DNA of 64,000 nucleotides from Flavobacterium coralii (lineage in GTDB: Bacteria; Bacteroidota; Bacteroidia; Flavobacteriales; Flavobacteriaceae): the NCBI RefSeq assembly GCF_019891545.1, contig NZ_JAHDIU010000003.1, positions 310,001 to 374,000 on the forward strand, written 5' to 3'. Each line of letters opens with the position of its first letter. The stretch's first letter is position 1. Below the pieces are notes generated by a model. That model did no database searches and was not told the origin of the DNA. It saw only the letters and a list, made by a program, of their open reading frames with translations. Below, one piece after another: positions 17,937-27,082 of this stretch. Position numbers and translations under genes: made by a program.

Positions 17937-18590
17937 ATGGAAAAATACATAATTATAGGTGCCGGAGGCCATGCAGCCGAGATAGACGAATATCTTGCAC
18001 ATGCCAATATGCTTTCAGGTACTTCTAAATATTCAGTTTGCGGATTCATAGATGATAATGCGGCAGGTTATAATACCTATGCGTTTTCGGCGCCATACCT
18101 GGGCACTATAAAAGATCATGTTATAGATAATTCCTCTTTTTATATAATGGGTATTGCCAATCTTGCTTTCCGTAAAGCCATTACCGAAGACTTTCTTGCA
18201 AAAGGCGCTGTGTTTAAAACCTTTATACATCCGTTAGCGTATGTATCACCATCGGCAAGAATAGGCGAGGGGGTTGTTATAGCTCCTTATGTTAATGTAG
18301 GGCCTAATGTGGTGGTGGGTAATTATACACTTATCAATTCAAGGGCAAGCATGGGGCACGATACCAGGATAGGCAATTACAACTTTATCAGCCCTAATGT
18401 GTGCTTTTCAGGATTTACTACAATTGGAGATGAAAATCTTTTTGGCATAAACTCGGCATCTATACCTAAGATAACTATTGGCAGCCGAAATAAAATTGCG
18501 GCAGGGATGATTATAGAGCGTGATATTGAAGACGATACCACTTACTTTCACAGGTTTAAGGAAAAGGTTCTGGCCATACCTAAAGTTTAG
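17937..18590 (+). CDS. PglD/NeuD-like sugar N-acyltransferase
   Basis: The 217-residue protein has an N-terminal nucleotide-sugar-binding segment (KYIIIGAGGHAAEI) and a C-terminal left-handed beta-helix with repeated IGxGxxI-type hexads. H141 in SMGHD matches the catalytic base of PglD; a second histidine usual in the next turn appears replaced by asparagine (NYNFISPN). PglD acylates the 4-amino group of UDP-4-amino-4,6-dideoxy-GlcNAc from acetyl-CoA. Here the neighbouring ACP and KAS III suggest that the acyl donor may be an acyl-ACP. Confidence 0.83.
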   Translation: MEKYIIIGAGGHAAEIDEYLAHANMLSGTSKYSVCGFIDDNAAGYNTYAFSAPYLGTIKDHVIDNSSFYIMGIANLAFRKAITEDFLAKGAVFKTFIHPLAYVSPSARIGEGVVIAPYVNVGPNVVVGNYTLINSRASMGHDTRIGNYNFISPNVCFSGFTTIGDENLFGINSASIPKITIGSRNKIAAGMIIERDIEDDTTYFHRFKEKVLAIPKV

Positions 18591-18658
18591 ATAACATAAA
18601 ACCCTTATAAATTACTTAAAATTTAAATAGCCTGTTAAAAACGTTTCACTAAAACCGC

Positions 18659-18666
18659 TACTTTTG
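18659..18666 (+). promoter_or_regulatory. TANNTTTG -7 element upstream of the PglE-like gene
   Basis: TACTTTTG lies 28 bases upstream of the ATG at 18695, in the 104-base gap after the PglD-like gene, and is followed by CGGCTT. A clear TTG at the right distance is not seen. Confidence 0.55.
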
Positions 18667-18694
18667 CGGCTTAAACAAACCTTACCACATTATC

Positions 18695-19831
18695 ATGGAA
18701 AAAAGCAAAATATGGCTCTCTTCACCACACATGGGGGGTAATGAGCAGGGATACATTAAAGAAGCGTTTGATACTAACTGGGTAGCGCCATTAGGGCCTA
18801 ACGTAAATGGTTTTGAACAGGATCTTGAAAAATATCTTAATGCTGATATTCATGTTTCCGCTTTAAGTTCCGGTACTGCAGCACTTCATCTGAGCCTTGT
18901 TATGCTTGGTGTGGGTGCAGGTGATGAGGTTATATGCCAGAGCATGACGTTTTCTGCAAGTGCAAATCCTATAGCATATCAGGGGGCTACTCCGGTTTTT
19001 GTTGACAGTGAACCTGAAACATGGAATATATGCCCGGTAGCACTTGAAGAAGCTATAAAAGACCGTATGGAAAAAGGCAAAAAGCCGAAAGCCATTATAG
19101 CAGTGCATTTGTATGGTATGCCGTTTAAGGCAGACGAAATTACAGCAATAGCTGATAAATATGAAATTCCTTTGGTAGAAGACAGCGCCGAGGCACTTGG
19201 CAGTACTTATAAAGGCAAAAAATGCGGTACGTTTGGCGAGTATGGGGTACTTTCGTTTAACGGGAACAAAATTATTACTACTTCCGGCGGGGGTGCACTG
19301 GTTACCAAAAGCAAAGAGAAGAAAGATAAAACAGTTTTTTTATCTACACAGGCAAGAGATAATGCTCCGCATTACCAGCACAGCGAAATAGGTTATAACT
19401 ACCGTATGAGCAATATATGTGCAGGTATTGGGCGCGGACAGATGGAGGTGCTTGACAGCCATATAGAAAAGCGCAGGGCAATGAACCATTTTTACCGTGA
19501 TTTATTTAAGGATACAGATGCGGTTACTGTGCTTACAGAGCCTAATGATGATTATTTTTCCAATCACTGGCTTACGGCTGTTACTATAGACCCGCAAAAA
19601 AACGGTGGCAAGACACGAGAAGATTTGCGACTTGCTCTTGAGACTGAAAATATAGAATCAAGGCCGCTGTGGAAACCCATGCACATGCAGCCCGTTTTTG
19701 AGAAATATCCGTATTATGGCGGAAAGGTTTGCGAACAGTTATTTGAAAACGGACTTTGCCTGCCATCAGGTTCTAATTTAAACGATGACGAACGTTTGAG
19801 GATTAAAAATGCAATTGCACGATATTTATAA
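18695..19831 (+). CDS. DegT/DnrJ/EryC1/StrS aminotransferase (PglE-like)
   Basis: The 378-residue PLP enzyme shows the family motifs LSSGTAALHLSL for phosphate binding, VEDSAEALGS with D163, and LSFNGNKIIT with the Schiff-base lysine K192. It matches PglE-type enzymes that convert UDP-4-keto-6-deoxy-GlcNAc to the 4-amino sugar with glutamate. The 4,6-dehydratase is the next gene and the acyltransferase the previous one, which together give a complete route to an N4-acylated bacillosamine or QuiNAc4N-type sugar. Confidence 0.88.
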   Translation: MEKSKIWLSSPHMGGNEQGYIKEAFDTNWVAPLGPNVNGFEQDLEKYLNADIHVSALSSGTAALHLSLVMLGVGAGDEVICQSMTFSASANPIAYQGATPVFVDSEPETWNICPVALEEAIKDRMEKGKKPKAIIAVHLYGMPFKADEITAIADKYEIPLVEDSAEALGSTYKGKKCGTFGEYGVLSFNGNKIITTSGGGALVTKSKEKKDKTVFLSTQARDNAPHYQHSEIGYNYRMSNICAGIGRGQMEVLDSHIEKRRAMNHFYRDLFKDTDAVTVLTEPNDDYFSNHWLTAVTIDPQKNGGKTREDLRLALETENIESRPLWKPMHMQPVFEKYPYYGGKVCEQLFENGLCLPSGSNLNDDERLRIKNAIARYL

Positions 19832-19862
19832 TGATTTTAAGGGCTTTATGTTAAAAAAGTTA

Positions 19863-19870
19863 TAAATTTG
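19863..19870 (+). promoter_or_regulatory. TANNTTTG -7 element upstream of the PglF-like gene
   Basis: TAAATTTG sits 47 bases before the GTG start at 19918, in the gap after the aminotransferase gene. No convincing TTG element is visible 17-23 bases upstream. Confidence 0.45.
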
Positions 19871-19917
19871 TTTCGAAGGGGGGCTTGATAGATGATTAAG
19901 TTAAAATTGAAGAAGTA

Positions 19918-21897
19918 GTGGAGAAAAAAGTTAAAAAGAATGTTGCTGATGCAATTGATTATGCGTTAGACAGCACTAAGCTCTGGCATACTTTTCATAA
20001 CCTGGGCTACCTGCCAAGATGGATAATTTTCCTCCTTGATTTATTTGTTGTGTCTGTAACTGCCCTTATAAGTTACCTGCTTATATACCGCACAGGCGAA
20101 ATATATATTAAGCATCACCTGCTTAGCATAAGCGTACCTGCCTATTTGTTTATAAGTGTACTAACCTTTCGCGTTTTCAGGACATATTCAGGTATTATAA
20201 GGCACTCTTCCTATATAGATGCGGTTAAAATCTTTTTTTCGCAATTTACAACAGCATTCCTGTTACTGGCACTAAACAGCTTTTATAAATCAGTAACAGG
20301 AGATCTACTTTTCCTGAATATTGGTATTCTCATTAATGCTGTTTTCTCTTTTAGTTGCCTTTTCCTGTACAGGGTTCTTGTAAAGCAGTTTTTTGAGAAT
20401 TACCTTAACCAGTCTAAAAAACTTCAGTTAACCCGTGCCATTATATACGGTACCGATGCAAATGCGATTGCGGTGGCCAACGCGCTAAAATCGGAAGTGC
20501 CTGCAAGGTTTAAACTGGTTGGCTTTATAGATAAGTACAGCCAGAACAAATCTAAAATGATTCTTGGGCTGCCTATATTGCAGCACAAAAAGAAAACATC
20601 TACCCTTATGCGCGTTTTTAATGCGCAGGCTTTAATACTTGCAGATAAAAGCCTTACTAAAGACGAAAAGCTTGCCATTGTAGATGAATGCCTTGATTTT
20701 AACTATAAAGTTTATACTGTTCCGTTGGTATCTGACTGGGAAGACCAGAAAGAAATTTCGAAGAAGATTAAAAACTTCCAGATACAGGATTTACTGGAGC
20801 GTAAGCCTATAGTACTTGATAACTATTCCATATCGTCACAATTAAAAGGGAAAAGGGTACTTATAACGGGCGCTGCAGGCTCTATAGGCAGCGAAATTGT
20901 GCGCCAGGTTATACAGTTTAATCCACAATGCGTTATTATGCTCGACCAGGCTGAAACACCACTGCACCACCTGAGCCTCGAGATAAGCAAAATAGAATCT
21001 AAAAGTGAACTTGTAACTGTTATTTCTGATGTCAGGAACAGGACACAGGCAGAACAGGTGTTTAAAAAATATAAGCCGCATGTGGTATATCATGCCGCTG
21101 CTTACAAACATGTGCCCCTTATGGAGCAAAACCCGTCTCAGGCAATATTTGTAAATGTATTAGGTACTAAAAATATAGCGGACCTTTCCTGCGAGTATGG
21201 AGCCGATAGCTTTGTAATGGTATCTACTGATAAGGCGGTTAACCCAAGTAATGTTATGGGGGCAAGCAAACGTATAGCCGAGAAATATGTACAGGCGCTC
21301 CATAATAAATTTATTGCTGAAAATGCCACAGGCCCTAAGTTTATTACTACACGCTTTGGTAATGTTTTAGGTTCTAACGGTTCTGTTGTTCCGTTGTTTA
21401 CCAAACAGATAGAAAATGGAGGCCCCATAACACTAACGCACCCTGATATTATAAGATATTTTATGACTATACCGGAAGCCTGCCAGCTTGTGCTTGAAGC
21501 AGGGGCTATGGGTAAAGGCGGCGAAATCTATATATTTGATATGGGCAAGCCGGTTAAAATTATAGACCTTGCCAAAAAAATGATTCGCCTTGCAGGTTTT
21601 GTACCTGATAAAGACATTGATATAAAAATTGTTGGTTTAAGGCCGGGAGAAAAGCTGTATGAGGAGCTTTTAAACGACAAATCGAAAACACTGCCAACCC
21701 ACCATGACAAAATAATGATTGCCGAGGAGGAGTATGATGACTTTAACCAGTTGCGTTACCTTACTGACAGCCTTATAGAGAGTGCCTACACATTTAATAA
21801 TGAAGATGTGGTAATGCAAATGAAAATGATTGTGCCTGAATTTAAAAGCATGAATTCAACCTTTGAGGCTTTGGATAAGGATATCGTTAAGAAATGA
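19918..21897 (+). CDS. UDP-GlcNAc 4,6-dehydratase, PglF/CapD-like membrane SDR
   Basis: The 659-residue protein begins with GTG; no in-frame ATG gives a better start. Four or more hydrophobic helices (about residues 35-155) precede a first Rossmann-like domain, then an extended-SDR domain with VLITGAAGSIGSEIVRQ (about residue 315) and the STDKAVNPSNVMGASKR active site, in which M-x3-K replaces the usual Y-x3-K as in FlaA1/PglF/WbpM. It oxidises and dehydrates UDP-GlcNAc to the 4-keto-6-deoxy sugar. It supplies the adjacent aminotransferase. Confidence 0.9.
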   Translation: MEKKVKKNVADAIDYALDSTKLWHTFHNLGYLPRWIIFLLDLFVVSVTALISYLLIYRTGEIYIKHHLLSISVPAYLFISVLTFRVFRTYSGIIRHSSYIDAVKIFFSQFTTAFLLLALNSFYKSVTGDLLFLNIGILINAVFSFSCLFLYRVLVKQFFENYLNQSKKLQLTRAIIYGTDANAIAVANALKSEVPARFKLVGFIDKYSQNKSKMILGLPILQHKKKTSTLMRVFNAQALILADKSLTKDEKLAIVDECLDFNYKVYTVPLVSDWEDQKEISKKIKNFQIQDLLERKPIVLDNYSISSQLKGKRVLITGAAGSIGSEIVRQVIQFNPQCVIMLDQAETPLHHLSLEISKIESKSELVTVISDVRNRTQAEQVFKKYKPHVVYHAAAYKHVPLMEQNPSQAIFVNVLGTKNIADLSCEYGADSFVMVSTDKAVNPSNVMGASKRIAEKYVQALHNKFIAENATGPKFITTRFGNVLGSNGSVVPLFTKQIENGGPITLTHPDIIRYFMTIPEACQLVLEAGAMGKGGEIYIFDMGKPVKIIDLAKKMIRLAGFVPDKDIDIKIVGLRPGEKLYEELLNDKSKTLPTHHDKIMIAEEEYDDFNQLRYLTDSLIESAYTFNNEDVVMQMKMIVPEFKSMNSTFEALDKDIVKK

Positions 21898-21938
21898 TGT
21901 TTTTTTATTAAGTAGTACATTTAGTAGGTATAAAAAAT

Positions 21939-21946
21939 TATCTTTG
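21939..21946 (+). promoter_or_regulatory. TANNTTTG -7 element upstream of the Wza-like gene
   Basis: TATCTTTG lies 42 bases upstream of the ATG at 21989 and is followed by CCACAAAA. It probably drives the wza-wzc export pair separately from the biosynthetic genes. Confidence 0.5.
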
Positions 21947-21988
21947 CCACAAAATCAGGATTAAATTCCCAGTTAAACTTAACTTTTC

Positions 21989-22759
21989 ATGATAAAGAGG
22001 ATTTTAGCGTTATTTTCAATATTGTTTTTAATCACTTCATGTGTTTCAAATAAAAAGATTGTTTATCTGAGTGAGAGCAATGCAGACAGTGAAACTATAA
22101 ATGCGGTAAACTACGCTAATGTACTGCAACCGGATGATAATCTTGTAATTACTGTTACAGCCGACGAACCCGAACTGGCTGCCCCCTTTAACTTACTGTA
22201 TCTGAATTCACAAAGTAGCCAGGTAAACAGCGGGGTTAATAACGATGTTTTAATCAGTTATCTTATAGATTCTAAAGGCGAGATCGATTTTGCAGGTTTA
22301 GGCAAAGTAAAGCTTGCCGGGCTTACCCGGGTTGAGGCTGAAGAGAAAATAAGGAAATTGCTTGAAAAGCAGATTACCAACCCAAGTGTAAACTTAAGGG
22401 TGATAAATTTTAAAGTATCTGTTATAGGAGAGGTAAACCGCCCCGGGCCAGTGAATGTGGTAGGTGACAGGTTAACATTACTTGAAGCATTAAGTAGCGC
22501 CGGCGATATGACTATTTATGGAAAAAGGAAGGAAATAATGGTTGTTCGAGACAAAGACGGCGTTGTTACACTTAATACAGTAGATATTACAAGTGCTGAT
22601 TTTATTAAGAGTGAGTTCTTTTACCTGGACCATAATGATGTGGTATATGTTAAGCCTAATAAAACAAGGGTAAATTCGTCAATGATCGGGCCTAACCTGA
22701 CTGTAGGTATATCTGCAATTTCACTTATAGTTACAATAATTGCCTTAAGCACAAGATAA
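21989..22759 (+). CDS. Polysaccharide export lipoprotein, Wza-like
   Basis: The 256-residue protein has a lipoprotein signal ending in LITSC with C18 as the lipidated residue. A polysaccharide-export domain follows (PDDNLVITVTADEPEL, then SKGEIDFAGLGKVKLAGLT), with one SLBB-like domain (VIGEVNRPGPVNV) and a C-terminal hydrophobic helix. Such proteins form the outer-membrane export channel in Wzx/Wzy systems. It is 1 base from the Wzc-like kinase gene, its usual partner. Confidence 0.88.
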   Translation: MIKRILALFSILFLITSCVSNKKIVYLSESNADSETINAVNYANVLQPDDNLVITVTADEPELAAPFNLLYLNSQSSQVNSGVNNDVLISYLIDSKGEIDFAGLGKVKLAGLTRVEAEEKIRKLLEKQITNPSVNLRVINFKVSVIGEVNRPGPVNVVGDRLTLLEALSSAGDMTIYGKRKEIMVVRDKDGVVTLNTVDITSADFIKSEFFYLDHNDVVYVKPNKTRVNSSMIGPNLTVGISAISLIVTIIALSTR

Positions 22760-22760
22760 A

Positions 22761-25139
22761 ATGCAAATAGAGGAAAAAATCAATCAGGAATCTCAGTTTG
22801 ACCTTAAACGTTCTATATATACCTACCTTTCAAAATGGCCCTGGTTTATTGTGGGCGTATTGGTGTGTTTGTCATTTGCCTTTGTTTATTTAAGGTATAC
22901 CATACCCAGCTATAGCGCCTCTGCTATGATACTTGTAAAAGATGATAAAAAAGGAGGTATGGTTTCTGAACTTGCAGCACTTAGCGAGGTTGACCTTATG
23001 GGTAATATTAAAAGTACTGTTGATAATGAGATTGAAATAATTAAATCGCGTACAATAGCAGAATCGGCAGTAAGAGATCTTAACCTCAATGTAAAATATA
23101 AGCGTGAGGGCAGGGTAAAAACTGTAGATTTATATACCAGCTCGCCTATAAGTGTTATACTTGCCGATAAAAATGCAGTTAAATCAAGCCACAAGTATAA
23201 AGTAGAATATACCGGCGGAAATAATTATTCACTTCTTGATGACGAAGAAAATAAAATTGGCAGCTACAAATTTGGTGAGACTGTAAAGCATAAGAATATC
23301 ACTTTCACTGTAATCAATAAAGCGGAAGATAACCCAAAGTTTAAAATATCAGTAAACATTGAACCATTATCTTCTGTAACTTCAACATTTAAATCAAAAC
23401 TTAATGTAAAGCTGATAAGTGATCGTACAAGTGTTGTTCAGCTTTCAATTATAGATCCTGTTAAAGCAAGGGCAGAAGACTTTTTGAATAAGGTTATAGC
23501 GAATTATAATAAAGATGCGGTAGAAGACAAAAGCCAGGTTTTTAAAAATACTGCTGAGTTTGTTGACGAAAGGCTCAAGATAATATCTGCTGAGCTTGGT
23601 GATGTGGAAAAAGAGGGTGAACAATATAAAATAAAGAACAGGGTTACTGATATTACATCTGAAGGTGGCTTATTTCTCGAAAATGCATCAGAGTTTCAAA
23701 AAGCGCTTATTGAAACTGAAACACAGTTAAGTGTTGCTGAATCCTTAATCAATTATGTTAAGAGTTCATCTAATACAGATTTAATCCCAAGTAATGTATT
23801 ATCATCTACAGCGGTAGATCCGAGCCTTACCCCTTCACTAATTGCTGAATATAACAGTTTGGTTTTAAAGCGTAACCGATGGGCCAGTGCCGGTGCAACT
23901 GAAGAAAATGTCAGGCTGCAGAAAGCCGACGCACAATTAGAGTCTTTAAAAGAGAACGTTCTTGCAAACCTCGGACGTTTAAAGAACACGCTCCTGATTA
24001 AAAAAAGGGATTTGTCTGCGCAGCAAAGAAGACTTGATTCAAAAATTGCTGAAATACCAACACAGGAAAGGGAATATAAGTCTATAGCACGCCAGCAAAA
24101 TTTAAAGGAAGCCCTATTTGTTTATCTTTTACAAAAAAGGGAAGAAACCGCGATAGCTCTTGCTTCTACTGCTCCCAATGCCAAGATTATAGACCCTGCA
24201 CTCGCATCTAACATACCGGTTTCGCCAAGAAGGAACATTATACTTATGGCAGCATTTTTAATCGGCCTTATTCTGCCCTTCAGTATCATTTACATTAAAG
24301 ATTTGCTGGATACTAAAATACATACAGCTAATGATTTAAGGCATTTAACCATTCCTTATCTGGGAGATGTGTCAAGTACTGATAACAGTAGTGAACTGAT
24401 AAGCCTGAACAGCAGGTCTAATACTGCTGAATCTTTAAGGATTGTGAGGACTAACCTCGAATTTATTCTCGGACAGTTGCCAAAGGGCATTGCAAAAACA
24501 ATTTTTATAACCTCTACAATACCAAAAGAAGGTAAAACCTTTATCTCTGTAAATCTTGCTGCAACAATAGCATTGTCGGGTAAAAAAGTTATCCTTTTGG
24601 GTATGGATATCCGTAATCCTAAACTTGATGAATACCTTGATTTACCGGCTAAAGGTTTAAGTAACTATCTTTCTACAAACGACACTACACTTGATAACTA
24701 TATTATTAGTGTTCCGGGCTTTGAAAACTTTGATGTACTGCCTCCAGGCATAATACCACCCAACCCTGCAGAGCTTTTAATGAGCGACAAAGTTGCCGAT
24801 ATGTTTGCCGAGCTTAAAAAAGAATATGATTATGTAGTTGTGGATACAGCACCAGTTAGCCTGGTAACTGATACAGTTGTTATTGCTAAGTTTGCAGACT
24901 CTGTTGTTTATGTGGCAAGGGCTAACCACCTTGACAAACAGATGCTGGCTGTACCTGAAACGTTATACAGGGAAAAGAAACTGCCTAATATGGCTATTGT
25001 ACTTAACGATACCGATCATAAAAAAGGCTACGGCTACGGATATGGTTATGGCTACGGTTACGGTTACGGCTATGGCTACGGCCCCGAAATTAAAAAGAGA
25101 AGCTTTTTTGATAAGTTATTCGGGCGCAACAAAGATTAG
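22761..25139 (+). CDS. Wzc-type polysaccharide co-polymerase/tyrosine autokinase
   Basis: The 792-residue protein has a Wzz-type N-terminal domain with a transmembrane helix at about residues 30-50, a long periplasmic coiled-coil region, a second helix near residue 495, and a cytoplasmic BY-kinase domain. The kinase shows Walker A STIPKEGKT, Walker A' LLGMDIRNP and Walker B YVVVDTAP. The C-terminus carries nine tyrosines alternating with glycine before a basic tail, an extreme form of the autophosphorylated tyrosine cluster. It controls chain length and export with Wza, and the convergent CpsB-type phosphatase is its likely antagonist. Confidence 0.9.
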   Translation: MQIEEKINQESQFDLKRSIYTYLSKWPWFIVGVLVCLSFAFVYLRYTIPSYSASAMILVKDDKKGGMVSELAALSEVDLMGNIKSTVDNEIEIIKSRTIAESAVRDLNLNVKYKREGRVKTVDLYTSSPISVILADKNAVKSSHKYKVEYTGGNNYSLLDDEENKIGSYKFGETVKHKNITFTVINKAEDNPKFKISVNIEPLSSVTSTFKSKLNVKLISDRTSVVQLSIIDPVKARAEDFLNKVIANYNKDAVEDKSQVFKNTAEFVDERLKIISAELGDVEKEGEQYKIKNRVTDITSEGGLFLENASEFQKALIETETQLSVAESLINYVKSSSNTDLIPSNVLSSTAVDPSLTPSLIAEYNSLVLKRNRWASAGATEENVRLQKADAQLESLKENVLANLGRLKNTLLIKKRDLSAQQRRLDSKIAEIPTQEREYKSIARQQNLKEALFVYLLQKREETAIALASTAPNAKIIDPALASNIPVSPRRNIILMAAFLIGLILPFSIIYIKDLLDTKIHTANDLRHLTIPYLGDVSSTDNSSELISLNSRSNTAESLRIVRTNLEFILGQLPKGIAKTIFITSTIPKEGKTFISVNLAATIALSGKKVILLGMDIRNPKLDEYLDLPAKGLSNYLSTNDTTLDNYIISVPGFENFDVLPPGIIPPNPAELLMSDKVADMFAELKKEYDYVVVDTAPVSLVTDTVVIAKFADSVVYVARANHLDKQMLAVPETLYREKKLPNMAIVLNDTDHKKGYGYGYGYGYGYGYGYGYGPEIKKRSFFDKLFGRNKD
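25026..25082 (+). repeat. Gly-Tyr codon repeat in the wzc tail
   Basis: Nine Gly-Tyr dipeptides are encoded in tandem by GGN-TAY hexamers with mixed synonymous codons (five TAC and four TAT by direct reading order: TAC, TAC, TAT, TAT, TAC, TAC, TAC, TAT, TAC gives six TAC and three TAT). The array encodes the kinase tyrosine cluster and is a candidate site for copy-number change by slippage. Confidence 0.85.
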
Positions 25140-25167
25140 ACGCTCGTGTAGTAATATATATCGAAAT

Positions 25168-25208
25168 AAAATAATTCCTTCTTTACATTTTAAAGAAGGA
25201 ATTATTTT
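25168..25208. terminator. Bidirectional hairpin terminator between wzc and the CpsB gene
   Basis: An 18-base perfect inverted repeat (25168-25185 and 25191-25208) with a 5-base loop is flanked by A-rich and T-rich ends, giving an A/U-tailed hairpin on both strands. The stop codon of the convergent phosphatase gene lies at the edge of the loop, so its last codons form part of the stem. Confidence 0.85.
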
Positions 25209-25914
25209 TTAGTGCCTGTTCAAGATTGCCGTATTCTTTGAGCAGTACCGGATTTTCAAATGACTTTGCGTGTCTTTCGTGGTGTACGTCAGACCCGCAA
25301 AAATCAATCATATCATCCTCAATAAGTTTCTTTGCAATATCGAGTACCGGCTTGCCATAATAGCCTGTAACCGACAACAGGTTTATCTGGAAAAGGCATC
25401 CTGCTTTCTTTAGTTTTTTATATTCGTCTGTATTTTGCAGGTAGAACAGATATCTTTCGGGATGTGCCAATACGGGCTTGAAGCCTGCCACCTGAAGGTC
25501 GAAAAGTACCTCATAAAGCTTTAGCGGCGCGTTCAGGTAAGACATCTCTACCAAAACATAATTGTCCTTAAGTGTAAGCAGTGCTTCGTTGTTAAGTAGC
25601 TTTGCAAAAGTATCGTCTATTATATATTCAGCAGCGGTTTTAAAGGGTACTCCCGCATCTTTAAAAATGGGCTTTGTACTTACCTCTTTTTTAAGGATGT
25701 CTTCTTTGGTGTTGTTCCATACTCCTGTAAGTACATGCGGAGTAGTAATAAACTGGCTGAATCCGTAACTTTTTAATGTGCTGATCAGGCTGGTTGTATC
25801 TTCTTCATTTTTAGCGCCATCATCTATGCCCGGCAAGAGATGCGAATGTATATCTACATAACCATCAGGAATGATATCGCAAAGCCTTTTCTTAGGTTTC
25901 TTAAAAAACAGCAT
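25183..25914 (-). CDS. CpsB/CapC/YwqE-type tyrosine-protein phosphatase (PHP domain)
   Basis: The 243-residue PHP-fold metalloprotein has the N-terminal metal motif VDIHSHLLPGIDDGAKN, TTPH near residue 59, AHPERY in the middle and CGSDVHHERH towards the end. These match the CpsB/YwqE family of manganese-dependent tyrosine phosphatases. It is convergent with the Wzc-like kinase, whose tyrosine tail is its likely substrate. The C-terminus NNSFFKM is encoded inside the shared terminator hairpin. Confidence 0.88.
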   Translation of the reverse strand: MLFFKKPKKRLCDIIPDGYVDIHSHLLPGIDDGAKNEEDTTSLISTLKSYGFSQFITTPHVLTGVWNNTKEDILKKEVSTKPIFKDAGVPFKTAAEYIIDDTFAKLLNNEALLTLKDNYVLVEMSYLNAPLKLYEVLFDLQVAGFKPVLAHPERYLFYLQNTDEYKKLKKAGCLFQINLLSVTGYYGKPVLDIAKKLIEDDMIDFCGSDVHHERHAKSFENPVLLKEYGNLEQALKNNSFFKM

Positions 25915-25940
25915 CGTTTATTTTATTTAAATAAATATAG

Positions 25941-27071
25941 TTAAACGCTTTTAGTACGTTGGTTTATCCGCAAAACGCGAAGTAATGTAACAGTATTAAG
26001 CGCAAGCAGCGGTAAAACAATTAGCAGGTGCGGCTTGTTCAGCATAAAAAGTATATAAATCGCAAAGCAGGCAAAGAGTATATAGCAAAGCGTCCTTACT
26101 GCTTTCGCTTTACCAGCAAAGATTGCTATAACCAATAATAAAAACAATGGGTTAACAAGCAGCGCATTATAGTTTTGTGAAATTTCATCATGGAAAGAGT
26201 AAAACCCTACCGTGCAGAAGAACAGGCCTATTAGCCCTGTAATTGCCATATAGCTTAATCTTATAACTTTATATCGTGTTAGCCACATCAATAGTAATAT
26301 AGAAAGTGCATAGCTGTAAAAGCTATTCCAGAAGGTAAATGACTTCACCTTTGGCTGTGCCGCATTTACAAGCGCTGCCTGCGTAGCAAGCGGTTTTCCA
26401 TTAATACTGGTGTTAGTTATACCTTCTAAGAGTTCCTGAGGCAGGAAAAGCTTATCGCTTATCTTGTCTGTTTTATATCCGAAAATAAGGTTGATGCCAA
26501 GATTCTCGTAAAAGTGGTTATCCAGGTAACTGTAAATAATTTCCCTGTTGGTTTTACCTTTGTCTGATGTTTCATCTGATATTTTACCCTCTATATTAGC
26601 TGCAATAATATCGGCAACCATAGTTGTACAGTTACGGTCTATAAACTTATAGGTATAGAACCTGCGGTCAGACAATAATATACTGTTTAGCTCATTTGCT
26701 ATGCTTTGCTTTTGTTGCTGGGTTAACAGTAACTCCTGCTCCTGTACCGAGCGCCCGTAGTATTCGTATTCCTGTAAAAATTCTCTGTAAGATGTTACCG
26801 ATACAAAATATTGCAAATCGCCCTTTACAAACTTCAGGTAAAAATTAGGAGTGCTGAAGTCGAAAGTACCAAAGTTGTAAACAATATCTAATCCCCGTCC
26901 ACTATCAGCAACACGAATGGCCGTATGCCCGAATGTAGAATACAGCTCATCGCCGGGGCCACAGGTAAGCAGTGTAACTTTTGCCTGGTCTGTAAGCTCA
27001 AACTGTGCCTTTGCTGTAAAAGGTAAAAAACAAATAGTGAATAGCAGCAGTACAAATAAGGTGCTTCGCAT
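25941..27071 (-). CDS. DUF4105 membrane protein, Lnb-like N-acyltransferase domain
   Basis: The 376-residue protein has a signal peptide ending near AKA (residue 22). A periplasmic domain follows with STFGHTAIRV (histidine) and DRNCTTM (cysteine), which look like a Cys-His catalytic pair, then four or five C-terminal membrane helices. This is the DUF4105 family, whose N-terminal domain is now linked to Lnb-type lipoprotein N-acylation in Bacteroidota; that link is recalled, not shown here. It lies 11 bases downstream of the PorV-like gene on the same strand, probably in one transcript. Confidence 0.75.
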   Translation of the reverse strand: MRSTLFVLLLFTICFLPFTAKAQFELTDQAKVTLLTCGPGDELYSTFGHTAIRVADSGRGLDIVYNFGTFDFSTPNFYLKFVKGDLQYFVSVTSYREFLQEYEYYGRSVQEQELLLTQQQKQSIANELNSILLSDRRFYTYKFIDRNCTTMVADIIAANIEGKISDETSDKGKTNREIIYSYLDNHFYENLGINLIFGYKTDKISDKLFLPQELLEGITNTSINGKPLATQAALVNAAQPKVKSFTFWNSFYSYALSILLLMWLTRYKVIRLSYMAITGLIGLFFCTVGFYSFHDEISQNYNALLVNPLFLLLVIAIFAGKAKAVRTLCYILFACFAIYILFMLNKPHLLIVLPLLALNTVTLLRVLRINQRTKSV

Positions 27072-27082
27072 TGGTTTAGGTT

